From the NCBI GenBank assembly GCA_003138355.1, contig PLFX01000011.1:124520-184057 (forward strand): a stretch of 59,538 nt of DNA. Direction: 5' to 3'. Position numbers and translations under genes: made by a program. Below, piece after piece: positions 18,403 through 27,548 of the stretch (its first letter is position 1; each line of letters starts with the position of its first letter). The notes beneath the pieces are model-generated. The model saw only the letters and a list, made by a program, of their open reading frames with translations, searched no databases and was not told the DNA's origin. The DNA comes from Solirubrobacterales bacterium. GTDB lineage: Bacteria > Actinomycetota > Thermoleophilia > Solirubrobacterales > Solirubrobacteraceae.

Positions 18403-19596
18403 CTACTTGAAGGGGACGGTGACCGGCCCAGGCACCTTGGAGAACACCGCCATGAAGTCACGGTCATCGGGGGTGAGGTAGCGGTCGGGGGACTGCTGGG
18501 GCTGGGGCTCGACCATCGTCGGCCCGAGGCCGTTCTTGTGAGAGTACGTGATCATTGTGTGCCATTCGGGGTTGATGTCGAACTCCATCCCGCGAACCGC
18601 CCCGATGTGCTTAAGGATCCGGGCGAGCGAGATCACCGTCGCCTCCGACGCGAAGAGGAACATCGCGTTGCCGTGGGCGTCGATGCCGACGGCGGTGCGC
18701 GGGGTGAAGGTAACGCCGCCCAGGGTGTAACCCCACTGGATGCTGTTCGGGTCGGTGTTCAGCTCGGGGTTGAGCTTGCCGTGCCAGAGGATCGGGGTGA
18801 GGCTTTGGCGCGCCCAGGCAACATTGCCCGGTGCGTTCGGCCCGCCCTTCCACTTGAGGATGTTCACGGCCCCGTCGCGGTAGCCGACGAGGGTGGCGTT
18901 GCCATCGATCAGCGGCTCGTTAGTGTGGCCGTTGACCGCCGAACCGTTATTGGTGTCGACGTGCGTGAAGGCACCGTTGAAGGTGGCGAGTAGCCGGTAG
19001 CGCTGATCGACGGGGACCATCATCGGACCCCGGTCGACCGCGCTCGGTGGCTCGTAGCGGCCGGGATAGTAGGCGAGGTCGGTGCGGGTGTGGTCGATCC
19101 ACAGGACGTAGGCGACGATGGAGGGGTACTCCGTGCTGGGCCGGTAGCTCGTCACGAGCACCGGCGGTCGGCCAGCGACGGATGGACCGGTGCGGTGCCA
19201 GACGCCTTCGCCGGGCAGCGGCCTGGCGAACACCGGTTTGATCGGTGGCGGCGTGTAGGCGACCTGCTTGGCGTGCCTGACAAGAGGCCGCACCGGGCTG
19301 AGCCCGACGGTGCGCAGGCGCTTGAGCCCGGGGCCGCCCTTGCGGGGCGTGCTCGCTGTGTAGTGCTCGGCCGTGTCGATGATCCAGTTGCCGAAGGGCA
19401 CGTCGTCGCGCACCCACTCGGCGGAGCGCTCGGAGAAGTTCTCGCTCGTCGGCTTGAACATGTAGTTCGCGTAGGAGATCCCGAAGTAGAGGGCCACGAG
19501 CACCAACGGAGCCAGCGTCGCGAAAAGGGTTCGCCTCCGGCGAAGCCGCCGCCGCGCATCCGCACGGCGCGCGCTGAGTTCACGACGGTCAAGCAT
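18403..19596 (-). CDS. Phosphodiester glycosidase family (NAGPA domain) membrane protein, paralogue 1
   Basis: 397 aa. Arg-rich N-terminus, then one membrane segment (TLFATLAPLVLVALYFGI) and a long extracytoplasmic part. The NAGPA-type core includes NGAFTHVDTNNGSAVNGH, TPRTAVGIDAHGNAM, MEFDINPEWHTMITY and the C-terminal YLTPDDRDFMAVFSK. The family removes sugars linked by phosphodiester bonds (for example GlcNAc-1-P). It shares these blocks with paralogues at 27598 and 32387. Its target is unknown; a cell-envelope phosphodiester is likely. The gene ends next to the tRNA-derived repeat. Confidence 0.85.
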   Translation of the reverse strand: MLDRRELSARRADARRRLRRRRTLFATLAPLVLVALYFGISYANYMFKPTSENFSERSAEWVRDDVPFGNWIIDTAEHYTASTPRKGGPGLKRLRTVGLSPVRPLVRHAKQVAYTPPPIKPVFARPLPGEGVWHRTGPSVAGRPPVLVTSYRPSTEYPSIVAYVLWIDHTRTDLAYYPGRYEPPSAVDRGPMMVPVDQRYRLLATFNGAFTHVDTNNGSAVNGHTNEPLIDGNATLVGYRDGAVNILKWKGGPNAPGNVAWARQSLTPILWHGKLNPELNTDPNSIQWGYTLGGVTFTPRTAVGIDAHGNAMFLFASEATVISLARILKHIGAVRGMEFDINPEWHTMITYSHKNGLGPTMVEPQPQQSPDRYLTPDDRDFMAVFSKVPGPVTVPFK

Positions 19597-19881
19597 CGCG
19601 CCGCGCCGATGGCTCGCAGTCCCGTGGTGGCCTGCCCGGCGGCCCGTGTCTGTCTCGGATCGTCATCGGACTGGGCGCCGACCATGCGCGCGGAGACGAA
19701 CCGCGCTGGCGGTGGCCGCTGAGAAATCGCTGAGATCGACAAATCCCAGGCTTGGTTTGACCCACTTGCGCCTCCCCTTCAGGGAACGAGCAGGAGAACC
19801 GTACCGCTGACCCCGACCAATCGACTGGCCGAGCGCTCACGGCGTCGGCGCCGGCACGGGCTCGCGACAGCCTTCTTGTGC

Positions 19882-21453
19882 TCACCGCGTGGCAAGCTCT
19901 GCTGCGGTTGAGTCTGGTGGCGCCTCGACGCGGCGGCGAAGTTCGACTTGGGGGATCAGCCACGCCGCCAGGAAGGCCACGGCCGCGATCGGCACGGCGA
20001 TCATGAAGACCGTTTGGATCGACTGCGCGTAAGCCAGCGCGAGCCCGTGGTGGATGGGCGCGGGGAGTTTGTCGAGGAGGGCCGGCGTGATCCTCGAGCT
20101 CGAGAAGCCGTTTGGCAGCCGCGCGTTGCCGAGTTGCTTTGCGAGGTTGCCGGCAAGGACGTTGGAGAAGATCGCGCCGAAGATCGCGGTGCCGAACGAT
20201 CCGCCGATCGAGCGAAAGAACGTCGCCCCGGATGTCGCGACGCCGAGCTCGCTGTGGGGGACGGCGTTCTGAACGATCAGGACCAGCACCTGCATCACGC
20301 AGCCGAGTCCGATCCCGAGCACGAACATGAAGAGCGATGCGACGACGAGGCTGGTGCCTACCCCGAGCTGTGAGAGCAGCGCCAACCCGACCGTCATCAG
20401 CGCCGTCCCGGCGATCGGGAAGGCCCGGTAGCGGCCCGTCTGCGTGATCACGATGCCCGATGCGGTGGAGCAGACGATCAAGCCGACGAGGAGCGGCAGG
20501 AGCTGGAGCCCCGAGGTGGTCGGCGACTCGCCGTGGACGATCTGGAAGAACACCGGCAGGTAGGTGATCGAGCCGAACATCGCGAAGCCGACGATGAAAC
20601 CCGTCACGCTCGTGCTCGAGAAGCCGCGATTTGAGAACAAATGAAGCGGCAGGATCGGCTCGGGCGCGCGCCGCTCGACCGCGACGAAGACGCCGAGCAA
20701 CAGTGTGCCCGCGACAGCGAACACAACCATCACCGTCGAGCCCCACGGGTAGGTGGTGCCGCCGAGGCTCGTGAACAGCACGAGGCACGAAACCGAGATC
20801 ATCAGCACGGCGGTGCCGAGATAGTCGATGACGTGATGAATACGGCTCAGGCGCCCCGGCACCTGGATCGCGATGATGGTCAGCGCGACGGCACCGATCG
20901 GGAGGTTTATGTAGAAGATCCAATGCCAGGACAGCTGGTCGACGAAGACGCCGCCGAGCAGCGGGCCGATGACGCTTGCGAGGCCGAAGACCGCGCCGAA
21001 CAGACCCTGGTAGCGGCCGCGCTCGCGCGGCGAGACGATGTCGCCGACGATCGCTTGCGCGCCGACCATCAGCCCGCCGCCCCCGAGGCCCTGCACGGCC
21101 CGAAACGCGATCAGCTCGGTCATCGTCTGGCTCAGGCCCGAAAGCGCCGAGCCCGCGAGGAACATGACGATCGCCGCCTGGAAGAACTGCTTGCGGCCGT
21201 ACTGGTCCCCTAGCTTGCCCCATAGCGGTGTCGAGACGGTCGCGGCGAGCAGGTAGGCGACGATCACCCAGGCGAGGTGTGAAGCGCCATGGAGGTCCGC
21301 GACGATCGTCGGCAGCGCGGTCGAGACGATCGTTTGATCGAGCGCCGCCAGGAACATCCCGGTCATCAGCGCGCCGATGATGATCAGAACCCGCCGCTGA
21401 CTGAGGCCCGCGACGGGCGCGTCCTCCACCGTAGCGCTCAGCGTCTCAGGCAT
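19882..21453 (-). CDS. MFS drug exporter, EmrB/QacA (DHA2, 14-TM) family
   Basis: 523 aa, about 14 membrane segments. DHA2 motifs: [18 protein letters not shown] near the N-terminus, the loop 2-3 motif [30 protein letters not shown] and the antiporter motif C region [20 protein letters not shown]. Exports hydrophobic or cationic compounds using the proton gradient; the substrate cannot be read from sequence. No TetR or MarR regulator is adjacent. Monocistronic, with about 285 bp of non-coding sequence between it and the glycosidase start. Confidence 0.92.
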   Translation of the reverse strand: MPETLSATVEDAPVAGLSQRRVLIIIGALMTGMFLAALDQTIVSTALPTIVADLHGASHLAWVIVAYLLAATVSTPLWGKLGDQYGRKQFFQAAIVMFLAGSALSGLSQTMTELIAFRAVQGLGGGGLMVGAQAIVGDIVSPRERGRYQGLFGAVFGLASVIGPLLGGVFVDQLSWHWIFYINLPIGAVALTIIAIQVPGRLSRIHHVIDYLGTAVLMISVSCLVLFTSLGGTTYPWGSTVMVVFAVAGTLLLGVFVAVERRAPEPILPLHLFSNRGFSSTSVTGFIVGFAMFGSITYLPVFFQIVHGESPTTSGLQLLPLLVGLIVCSTASGIVITQTGRYRAFPIAGTALMTVGLALLSQLGVGTSLVVASLFMFVLGIGLGCVMQVLVLIVQNAVPHSELGVATSGATFFRSIGGSFGTAIFGAIFSNVLAGNLAKQLGNARLPNGFSSSRITPALLDKLPAPIHHGLALAYAQSIQTVFMIAVPIAAVAFLAAWLIPQVELRRRVEAPPDSTAAELATR

Positions 21454-21910
21454 CGCTCCGCGCCCTCGTCGGCCGCCGGCTGTCGGCGAGCATCACCCAG
21501 CCAGCCTACTTCGACGCGGACCGCGCCGGGCTAGGGGAGCGCCACCGAAGCCCCCCGCAGTTACCCGCACCGCGCGCGTACACACCGACACGTCCACGCT
21601 GCCGCATTCTCTTGGAGCAGCCGTCTACCGCGGCAATCCACGCGGCTCCCGTGCGCGCGATCAGCGGTCGGCTGCTGACGGTGCGTCGGAGCGATGACGC
21701 TGCCGCAGCAGCCAGCGGAGCAGGCGGACGTAGACGGACCACCCGCAACATCGGCGCCCCAGACCGGCACACGCGAGCACTTGCGCCTGGCCGGGCAAAC
21801 CTAGTCGCCGATCGGCCCCAGTCGCGCCATCGTCGCGAGCCTCACAGCCCCTCGCGCGATGACACGTAACGCGTGAGCGCGCCAGCTGGCTTGGCATACG
21901 ATGGCCGAAG
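21454..21910. other. Intergenic stretch, no gene recognised
   Basis: 457 bp between the exporter start and a decayed SDR. Short open frames here show no conserved sequence, and I see no RNA gene or clear repeat. It probably holds the exporter promoter and degenerate sequence. Confidence 0.5.
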
Positions 21911-22662
21911 ATGAGCGATGGCTTCGCCGAGCGTCGGGCGGTTCTTGTTACAGGCGCGTCGCGGGGGATTCGGGCCGCGATCGCACGAGCATTTGCGGTC
22001 GCGGGCGATCGCGTTGCGGTCCATTACGGGCGCAACGCTGCTGCGGCCGAGGAGGTCGCGGCCACTCTGCTCGGCGATGGGCACCTCGTAGTCGGCGCCG
22101 ATCTTGCTGATCCGGACGCGGTCAGACGCATGGTTGACAGCGCAGCGTGCGAACTTGGCGGGCTGAGCGTGTTGGTAAATAACGCCGGAGTGTTCGCGCC
22201 GCATCCAATTGCTGAAACCGACTATGAGGAGTGGCAGCGCGCGTGGCATCGGACGCTGAACGTGAATCTTGTCGGTGCAGCAAACGCGTCGTGGTGCGCC
22301 GCCCAGCACATGATTCGTGGCGGCGGGGGGAGCATCGTCAACGTGTCGTCGCGCGGCGCATTTCGCGGTGAACCCAAGCAACCTGCGTACGCCTCATCGC
22401 GCTCGGGCAGTCGCTCGCCCGAGCGCTCGCGCCGTACGGCATCTCTGTGACATCCGTCGCCCCCGCACTCGTCGACACCGACATGGCCGCCGAGAACCTC
22501 GCCGGCGAGCGCGGCGCCAAACGGCGCTCTGAAAGCCCGTTTGGACGCCTTGCCACCGTCGAGGAGGTGGCCGCAGCCGTCGTCTTCCTAGCCTCGGCGG
22601 ACGCCACGATGACGAGCGGGACCGTCCTCGATATCAACGGCGCGTCCTACCTACGCATGTAG
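21911..22662 (+). pseudogene. Short-chain dehydrogenase/reductase, inactivated
   Basis: Frame A (21911-22390 region) reads VLVTGASRGIRAAIARAF, NNAGVF and SIVNVSSRG up to QPAYASS. The correct frame then shifts to LIALGQSLARALAPYGISV and VAPALVDTDMA, ending GTVLDINGASYLRM at 22662. The YxxxK motif is broken: the Lys and about five codons are missing, fitting a 16-bp deletion between two CTCATCG repeats near 22390. The third Gly of the TGxxxGIG NADP motif is Arg. Both active-site and cofactor motifs are damaged, so it is unlikely to function. Confidence 0.82.
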
Positions 22663-22702
22663 ACGGGACCGCACTCGCTGGGCCGTTCCGCAACGACTTC
22701 TC

Positions 22703-23530
22703 TCAGGGTGTCCCGGTGCAGCGCAGGTCGGCGTCGCGCGCGCCGATACGGTACTGCGCGAGGGTCGGCGTCACGCCGGTGAAGCCACCGCTCGTGCAGT
22801 TCTGGCGCGCCTGCGCGAGTGTTGCCTCGGTTCCGGCCACCCAGTCGGGCACCTGGCCGTCGAACGCCGTTTGTGTTCTCAGCGCCGTCAGCCCCGTGAT
22901 GTCCTTCCACTGCGCGCTGGTGGAATAGATCCCGATCGGTCCGGTCGTGCCGGCTTTGTGCAGGCCGGCGATGAAACCTTGAAGCGCGGCGATGTTGAGC
23001 CGGTAGGTCCCAGCCCAGCTCGACATCAACTCGACATCCAGCCACCACGGAGCCGCCTTCGCCGCGATCGGGTCGAGCGCAGCGACGAGCCTGTAGGAGT
23101 TAGCGGCGCGCTCCTCGCCGTAGATGTACGAGCAGGAGTCGGTCAGCAAGCCGTTACAAGAACCGTAGGCCGGCGCGGTGCCGGCGCGAGGCCAGTCCGC
23201 AACGTGATGGCCGCCAGGGTTACCGGTGTCGATGTACAACGACACGGGCGGCTGCGTTGGCCGCTTCTGCCCTGGCGCGTCGCCGGCCCACTGCAGCTCG
23301 CCGCTGATACACGGGTTTGCCCGGTCCGCCAGCCCGCCATTGACGCCGACGATCCCGAACAGCGGATTCGACGGGTCGGAACCCGAGCACTGCGGATAGG
23401 AGACGTCATAACCCGTGGTCGGCGATGAGCTGACGCTCAGGGCGATCACCAGCACCACAATGGCGATGAAGGCGAGCGCCACCACCGCCACCCATCGCGC
23501 TCGGTACCAGGAACGACTGGCAGGCGGCAC
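22703..23530 (-). CDS. Membrane-anchored glycoside-hydrolase-like (DUF1906-type) protein
   Basis: 275 aa from GTG 23530 (MPPASRSWYRARWVAVVAL). One membrane anchor (VVALAFIAIVVLVIALSV), then an exported TIM-barrel-like domain beginning TTGYDVSYPQCSGSD, with VSLYIDTGNPGGH, WWLDVELMSSW and GIYSTSAQWKDITG. It resembles the Rv2525c/DUF1906 glycoside-hydrolase-like group, of uncertain enzymatic activity and linked to the cell wall. The start is chosen so as not to overlap the upstream Cys-rich gene (stop 23536); there is no clear SD, so an upstream start to 23641 remains possible. Confidence 0.68.
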   Translation of the reverse strand: MPPASRSWYRARWVAVVALAFIAIVVLVIALSVSSSPTTGYDVSYPQCSGSDPSNPLFGIVGVNGGLADRANPCISGELQWAGDAPGQKRPTQPPVSLYIDTGNPGGHHVADWPRAGTAPAYGSCNGLLTDSCSYIYGEERAANSYRLVAALDPIAAKAAPWWLDVELMSSWAGTYRLNIAALQGFIAGLHKAGTTGPIGIYSTSAQWKDITGLTALRTQTAFDGQVPDWVAGTEATLAQARQNCTSGGFTGVTPTLAQYRIGARDADLRCTGTP

Positions 23531-23535
23531 TGCCG

Positions 23536-23778
23536 TCAAGCTACAGGAGGCGGCAATTGCGTCGCTGCATGGCGGGCGGGCTGCGGCGCTGCTTGCCGAG
23601 GCGGGCAGGGAGTGTCCGCGTAGGAGCAGAAGACGCAGCAATCGTCGTCCTTGGGTTTGAGCAACTCACCGCAGCCGCTGCAGCGGTAGAAGCGCTGGCA
23701 GGCGTTCTCGGGCATCCGTGCCAGGGCGCTGGTGCCGCACAGCGGGCATGTAATCGTCGCCTCGACCTGCACCGTCAC
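23536..23778 (-). CDS. Small Cys-rich GDCCVxC-type protein
   Basis: 80 aa from GTG 23778 (VTVQVEATITCPLCGTSAL). Two zinc-ribbon-like pairs (CPLCG and CSGCGELL) are followed by DDDCCVFCSYADTPCPP, the signature of the GDCCVxC family, some members of which carry selenocysteine; here the Gly is Asp and all positions are Cys. The family is often found beside mercury or heavy-metal genes; the function is unknown. A second GTG six bases downstream is an alternative start. Divergent from a protein with an ECC motif. Confidence 0.75.
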   Translation of the reverse strand: MTVQVEATITCPLCGTSALARMPENACQRFYRCSGCGELLKPKDDDCCVFCSYADTPCPPRQAAPQPARHAATQLPPPVA

Positions 23779-23874
23779 CGGCCGATCGTCGCAGGTCGGC
23801 GCGAGCGCACCGCCAAGAGGGGAATCGCGCGCGGGCGGTAGCCGCAGCGCCAGCCTGTTTGCGATGCTTGTCTC

Positions 23875-24210
23875 GTGGACGGTGCTGAGGACGCGTCGCC
23901 GAGAGCATTGCCGCTGGCATGCGCGCTCGATGCCGACGATGGAGCCACCCGTTTGGAGCGCTGGCGCCTCCTGGGCGAGAAGTCTCCGCCCCGAGTTCAA
24001 CGCAGCGGCCATGAGCTGACGATCCGGTGGCGACTCGACGCAGAGGGGACAAGCGAACTGGAGGCGCTCGCCGCCAGTGAGCGCGAGTGCTGCTCCTTCG
24101 TGACGTGGTCCGTGAGCAGGCAGGACCCCGACACCCTGCTGACGATCGCGGCCGACCCGGGTAGACCCGAGGGGCTTGACGCAATCGTGGCGCTGTTCGT
24201 GGCGAGCTGA
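23875..24210 (+). CDS. Small ECC-motif protein, often metal/thiol-linked
   Basis: 111 aa from GTG 23875. CALDADDGATRLERW and later ASERECCSFVTWSVSR resemble a family of small proteins with an N-terminal Cys and a conserved RxCC-F segment found near mer and other heavy-metal genes. The vicinal cysteines could bind a soft metal. There is no signal peptide. It is divergent from the GDCCVxC protein (97 bp apart), an arrangement that suggests a shared stress. Assignment is from motif memory only. Confidence 0.6.
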   Translation: MDGAEDASPRALPLACALDADDGATRLERWRLLGEKSPPRVQRSGHELTIRWRLDAEGTSELEALAASERECCSFVTWSVSRQDPDTLLTIAADPGRPEGLDAIVALFVAS

Positions 24211-24390
24211 CAGCGCGCCAGCGCCTGTTGGCTGGGCCGCTGTCGGCGGTCGGCTCGAGCTGGCTTACGCTTGTTCGGCCAGCGGTCCGCGCAACTGCAT
24301 GATGTTCCTGTCTGGGTCGAGCGCCGTTTGACCAGGATCAGAGTGTTAGCCTGGCAACTCGTGAACCAGAGCTGGCACCGCGAGCACCCG

Positions 24391-24540
24391 ATGCCGCCAA
24401 ACGCGGATTTTGAGCAACGTCTCGCTTGGCATCGGGCGCACGCGCGAGAGTGCGCGTGTCGACAGCCACCGGCAGACATTGCCGCGCGGCTTGCTCAAGA
24501 CATGGTCGAGCAACCCGCCGAGCAGCAGCGCGCCGATTAA
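24391..24540 (+). CDS. Hypothetical small protein with CxC motif
   Basis: 49 aa from ATG 24391 (MPPNADFEQRLAWHRAHARE), then CACRQPPADIAARLAQDMVEQ. A His/Arg-rich helix precedes a Cys-x-Cys. The frame is open upstream to 24271, but the conserved-looking part is short. It follows the ECC-motif protein by 180 bp and may belong to the same metal/thiol cluster. No function assigned. Confidence 0.4.
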   Translation: MPPNADFEQRLAWHRAHARECACRQPPADIAARLAQDMVEQPAEQQRAD

Positions 24541-24546
24541 CCCATC

Positions 24547-24564
24547 GAGCGCTGGGTAGCGCTC
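24547..24564. terminator. Short hairpin between convergent genes
   Basis: Perfect 7-bp arms GAGCGCT and AGCGCTC around a GGGT loop, between the small CxC protein (ends 24540) and the CBS gene (stop 24604, opposite strand). No T-tract on either side, so terminator function is tentative. Confidence 0.4.
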
Positions 24565-24603
24565 AGGCGCCGGTTGGCCTGGCCTGTCAGTACCGACTCG
24601 TGC

Positions 24604-25011
24604 TCAGCCGGCGAGCGCGGTCGCTTGAACCGGAGGCCCGGTCTCGACCCAGGAGCGCACGATGTCGCGCATCGAGATGACGCCGGCGATCTCTGACCTG
24701 TCGAGGACGACGAGGTGGCGGAAGCCCCCAGCTGTCATCGCCTCGGCCGCACGCTCGAGCGGCCAGTCCGCCGCCGCGTAGACCACGTTGCGGGAGACAA
24801 AGTCGCCGACGAGGGCGAGGTCGATGTCGCCGCCCTCACCGATGCAGCGCAGCACGTCGCGCTCGGTGATGATTCCCGGGCCCGGAAGGGCCGGGTCGAG
24901 CACCACGGCGGAGCCAACTTGGCCGCGTGTCATCCGACGAGCCGCCTCCCGCAGCGTGTGCGATGTACCCACAGTGATCCGAGCAGGGCTCATGGCCTCA
25001 CCTACCGTCAT
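24604..25011 (-). CDS. CBS-domain protein
   Basis: 135 aa made almost entirely of two CBS domains: MSPARITVGTSHTLREAARRM with GSAVVLD and PGIITERDVLRCI, then VSRNVVYAAADWPLERAAEAM with GGFRHLVVLD and EIAGVISMRDIVR. CBS pairs bind adenosine nucleotides and regulate partner proteins. Stand-alone forms are common in actinobacteria, often in stress or dormancy regulons. There is no partner domain or adjacent target. Confidence 0.9.
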   Translation of the reverse strand: MTVGEAMSPARITVGTSHTLREAARRMTRGQVGSAVVLDPALPGPGIITERDVLRCIGEGGDIDLALVGDFVSRNVVYAAADWPLERAAEAMTAGGFRHLVVLDRSEIAGVISMRDIVRSWVETGPPVQATALAG

Positions 25012-25086
25012 CGCGACCTCCGTTCGGTCTATCAGTGGCGTCGGGGCAGAGTGGCGATAGTAGCAATCGCCACGAGAGCTCCCGAG

Positions 25087-25284
25087 CTACGCGTTGCAGG
25101 CAAGGAGGGTCTGATTGCCCGCGAGTGACACTGTCTGCTCGAGGGCAAGGCCGAGCTGGCGGTAGTCGAGTCGTACGCGACCGACTCCGACGGGGGCGGC
25201 GGGACGGCCGTTCACCAACTTGATCTCGTAGCCGATCCACAGTTGTGCGCGGGCGCCCACTCGCACCGAACGAGCGTCTAGCAA
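25087..25284 (-). CDS. Hypothetical small open frame, doubtful
   Basis: 65 aa (ARAQLWIGYEIKLVNGRPA, ending SLAGNQTLLACNA). Codon composition is plausible and the sequence is not simply a shadow, but I do not recognise it. It could be the 3' end of a lost gene. It lies in the 312 bp between the CBS gene and the secreted protein at 25324, which otherwise holds only promoters. Confidence 0.25.
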   Translation of the reverse strand: MLDARSVRVGARAQLWIGYEIKLVNGRPAAPVGVGRVRLDYRQLGLALEQTVSLAGNQTLLACNA

Positions 25285-25323
25285 GCCCGCGAACGGCCAC
25301 CGTAGGCCCTACCGTCCAGCGAC

Positions 25324-26799
25324 ATGAGACGGGTCTACATGGGGGTTCTCGTCGCCGGAGTGCTGTTCTCGAGTGGTGTCGGCGCGCTCGCGCGGTCGAC
25401 CCCGGTCGGCGCCTGCGGCCTGGCCCATGCCGCGTTCTGCGACACCCTCAGTCATGCCACGTTCAATCCGGCGGGCGACCGCGAGGGCGCGTTGAACGCT
25501 CGCTTTTGGGGAGTGTCGCGAGAGCTCGGCTACAACAACATCGGCCAGGGGCAGTACGCGGCGGCGGTGCGGAGCCTGCAAGTGACAGGAAGCTGCCCGG
25601 CGCGCAGCGTGACGATCGAGACGGACATCGTTGTCTGTCACCGCCGCCTTGACGATGTCGTCAACGACAACCCGGATATCACGCCCGCGAACTTCGATCA
25701 GCCGGATGGCAACGGCACGGTGACCTCGCTCGCGATGTACCCGAAGCAGCCGTTCGACTTCGCCGGGAGAACGGGCAAGGTCGTGTTCGACGTCGCCGAC
25801 GATTCCGGTGGGATGCATACGGCGTGGCCCGAGTTCTGGCTGACGAACATCCCGGTGCCGGACCCGTTCGTGCATTTCACGAGCTGGCAGGCGTTGCCGC
25901 AGTACGGCTTCGGCATCCGTTTCGGCGCGGTGTGCATCCCGTACGACCCGAGCGTGTCGGGCTCCGGGGATGGCGGCTGCGGTCCTGACTGTCACAACAA
26001 CACTCAAACCGTGGTGACGGTCTCCTCCGCGATCACGATCGACAACTACCGCGAGAACGACAGCGATGGCGGTGACGCCAGCCCGTTCAACCCAGGCACG
26101 CTGCATGTCGTGCCGTATGGCTGCGTCACCGAGCCGACCAAGCCGGGACAGCTCAACCACTTCCAGATCGATGTGTCCGCGAACCAGATCGCCGTCTACG
26201 GCACGAATGCCGGCCGCACGCGCCCGCTGGCCCACCTGGCGACGATCCTCAACCCCGACCTCGGCATCACCCGCGGCTACATCTGGCTCGAGGACGACCA
26301 CTACGACGCCAACAAGCAGGTGGACCCAAGGCTGCAGGCGATGCACACGTTCACCTGGCGGAACGTCGCGTTCGATGGCCCGGTCCTGCCCCGCGACCTG
26401 GGCTTCGACGCCCCGGACAGCCGGACTCCCGTGCGCTCCTACCCGCGCCTCGAGAACCTCGGCTGGCTTTCCTCGGCTGCCTCGCCCGCGAGGATCACCG
26501 TTCCACGTGTGTCGGGCATCCGCAGGGCCGTCGGCGGGCTGCTGACGTTCAACTTCATCGCCCCGGACACCGCGCCGGTAAATCTCGAGTACTCACTGAA
26601 CGGTCACCCGCCGCACACCGTTCCGTGGCCGTTTCTCGCCGACGCCACGGGCAGCGTACGGACGATCGGGATCCCGATCGCGCTGTCTGAGGTTCGGCGC
26701 GGCACGAACCACGTGAGAATCTGGTCGGCGCAGGACGCCCTGATCCTCTCGAACGTCGACCTGATCATGAAGGGCGCAGGCGGAGTAGTGAGGCCGTAA
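25324..26799 (+). CDS. Large secreted protein of unknown function
   Basis: 491 aa with a signal peptide (MRRVYMGVLVAGVLFSSGVGALA). The body has features of a lectin/glucanase-like sandwich: FDFAGRTGKVVFDVADDS, MHTAWPEFWLT, NHFQIDVSANQIAVYGTN and ITRGYIWLEDDHYDANK. Eight or more cysteines (for example CGPDCHNNTQ) suggest disulfides. The C-terminal ~100 residues (VNLEYSLNGHPPHTVPWPF) look like an Ig-like add-on domain. No catalytic ExDxE motif was found, so hydrolase activity is not claimed. It overlaps the convergent L,D-transpeptidase gene by 35 bp. Confidence 0.75.
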   Translation: MRRVYMGVLVAGVLFSSGVGALARSTPVGACGLAHAAFCDTLSHATFNPAGDREGALNARFWGVSRELGYNNIGQGQYAAAVRSLQVTGSCPARSVTIETDIVVCHRRLDDVVNDNPDITPANFDQPDGNGTVTSLAMYPKQPFDFAGRTGKVVFDVADDSGGMHTAWPEFWLTNIPVPDPFVHFTSWQALPQYGFGIRFGAVCIPYDPSVSGSGDGGCGPDCHNNTQTVVTVSSAITIDNYRENDSDGGDASPFNPGTLHVVPYGCVTEPTKPGQLNHFQIDVSANQIAVYGTNAGRTRPLAHLATILNPDLGITRGYIWLEDDHYDANKQVDPRLQAMHTFTWRNVAFDGPVLPRDLGFDAPDSRTPVRSYPRLENLGWLSSAASPARITVPRVSGIRRAVGGLLTFNFIAPDTAPVNLEYSLNGHPPHTVPWPFLADATGSVRTIGIPIALSEVRRGTNHVRIWSAQDALILSNVDLIMKGAGGVVRP

Positions 26800-27496
26800 C
26801 GGTCGCGCCCGTCGCGCCGGTCGCGCCCGACTGACCCGTGGGCGCAAGCGGCGGCGCCGGCGCGCGCACGCCGAGCTCGATCCGCGGCTCGTCGGTCGGA
26901 TCGAGCCAGCGCAGTACTGCGAGCAGCTCGCTCCGCGGCAGCGAGACGCAGCCGCCCGTCGGGCCGCCGACGTCGACGTGCAGGAAGACCGCTGAGCCGC
27001 GACCCGGGACGCGCATCGTGTTGTAGGCGATCACGACCCCGTAGTCGTATGCGGGGCGGCGGCGCATCGGCTCGGGATTGAGGCCGGGGTTGCGCCGGCG
27101 CACGTCGACCCACTCGTTGTAGAGCGGGCTCGCAGGGTCGTCGTCCCAGAAGTCGTAGCGGCGGACCGGGCGGTAGGGAAACAGAACACCCGGGTTCGGC
27201 TCGATCCCGAACATGAACCGAAAGCCGAAGGTGCCGCTCGGCGTGCGACCGTCACCTTCGCGCTTGTCCCCGGGGCGCGCGAATCCGTTATAGCCGAGGC
27301 GAGCCCGCCACGGGCCGAACGCGACATGGGCCTGACCGCCGTCGATCGCGTAGGCCGTGAAAGTCGCGACCGTGGCGTGGTAGGCGCGCGCGCTGACGAC
27401 GATCAGCTGCGAGCTCGACGGTGCCGGGCTCGCGCTTACCGGCGCGGGCATCGCGACGAGCGCAGCGGCGAGCAGCGCCGCCAGAGGACCGATCAT
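26765..27496 (-). CDS. L,D-transpeptidase (YkuD-fold) cell-wall cross-linker
   Basis: 243 aa from ATG 27496 with signal peptide MIGPLAALLAAALVAMPAPV. The YkuD active site HVDVGGPTGGCVSLPRSEL is intact, giving the His and the nucleophile Cys; KREGDGRTPSGTFGF is the usual upstream block. It forms 3-3 peptidoglycan cross-links or attaches proteins to peptidoglycan. The frame stays open far upstream (to 28579) through the next gene; that extension is discarded. It sits 101 bp downstream of a phosphodiester glycosidase gene on the same strand, with twin palindromes between them. Confidence 0.88.
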   Translation of the reverse strand: MIGPLAALLAAALVAMPAPVSASPAPSSSQLIVVSARAYHATVATFTAYAIDGGQAHVAFGPWRARLGYNGFARPGDKREGDGRTPSGTFGFRFMFGIEPNPGVLFPYRPVRRYDFWDDDPASPLYNEWVDVRRRNPGLNPEPMRRRPAYDYGVVIAYNTMRVPGRGSAVFLHVDVGGPTGGCVSLPRSELLAVLRWLDPTDEPRIELGVRAPAPPLAPTGQSGATGATGATVTASLLRLRPS

Positions 27497-27548
27497 GGCG
27501 CAGGTATAGCGGTCGGGCGCGCGCCGTCGCGACGGTGCAGCCATCTGT

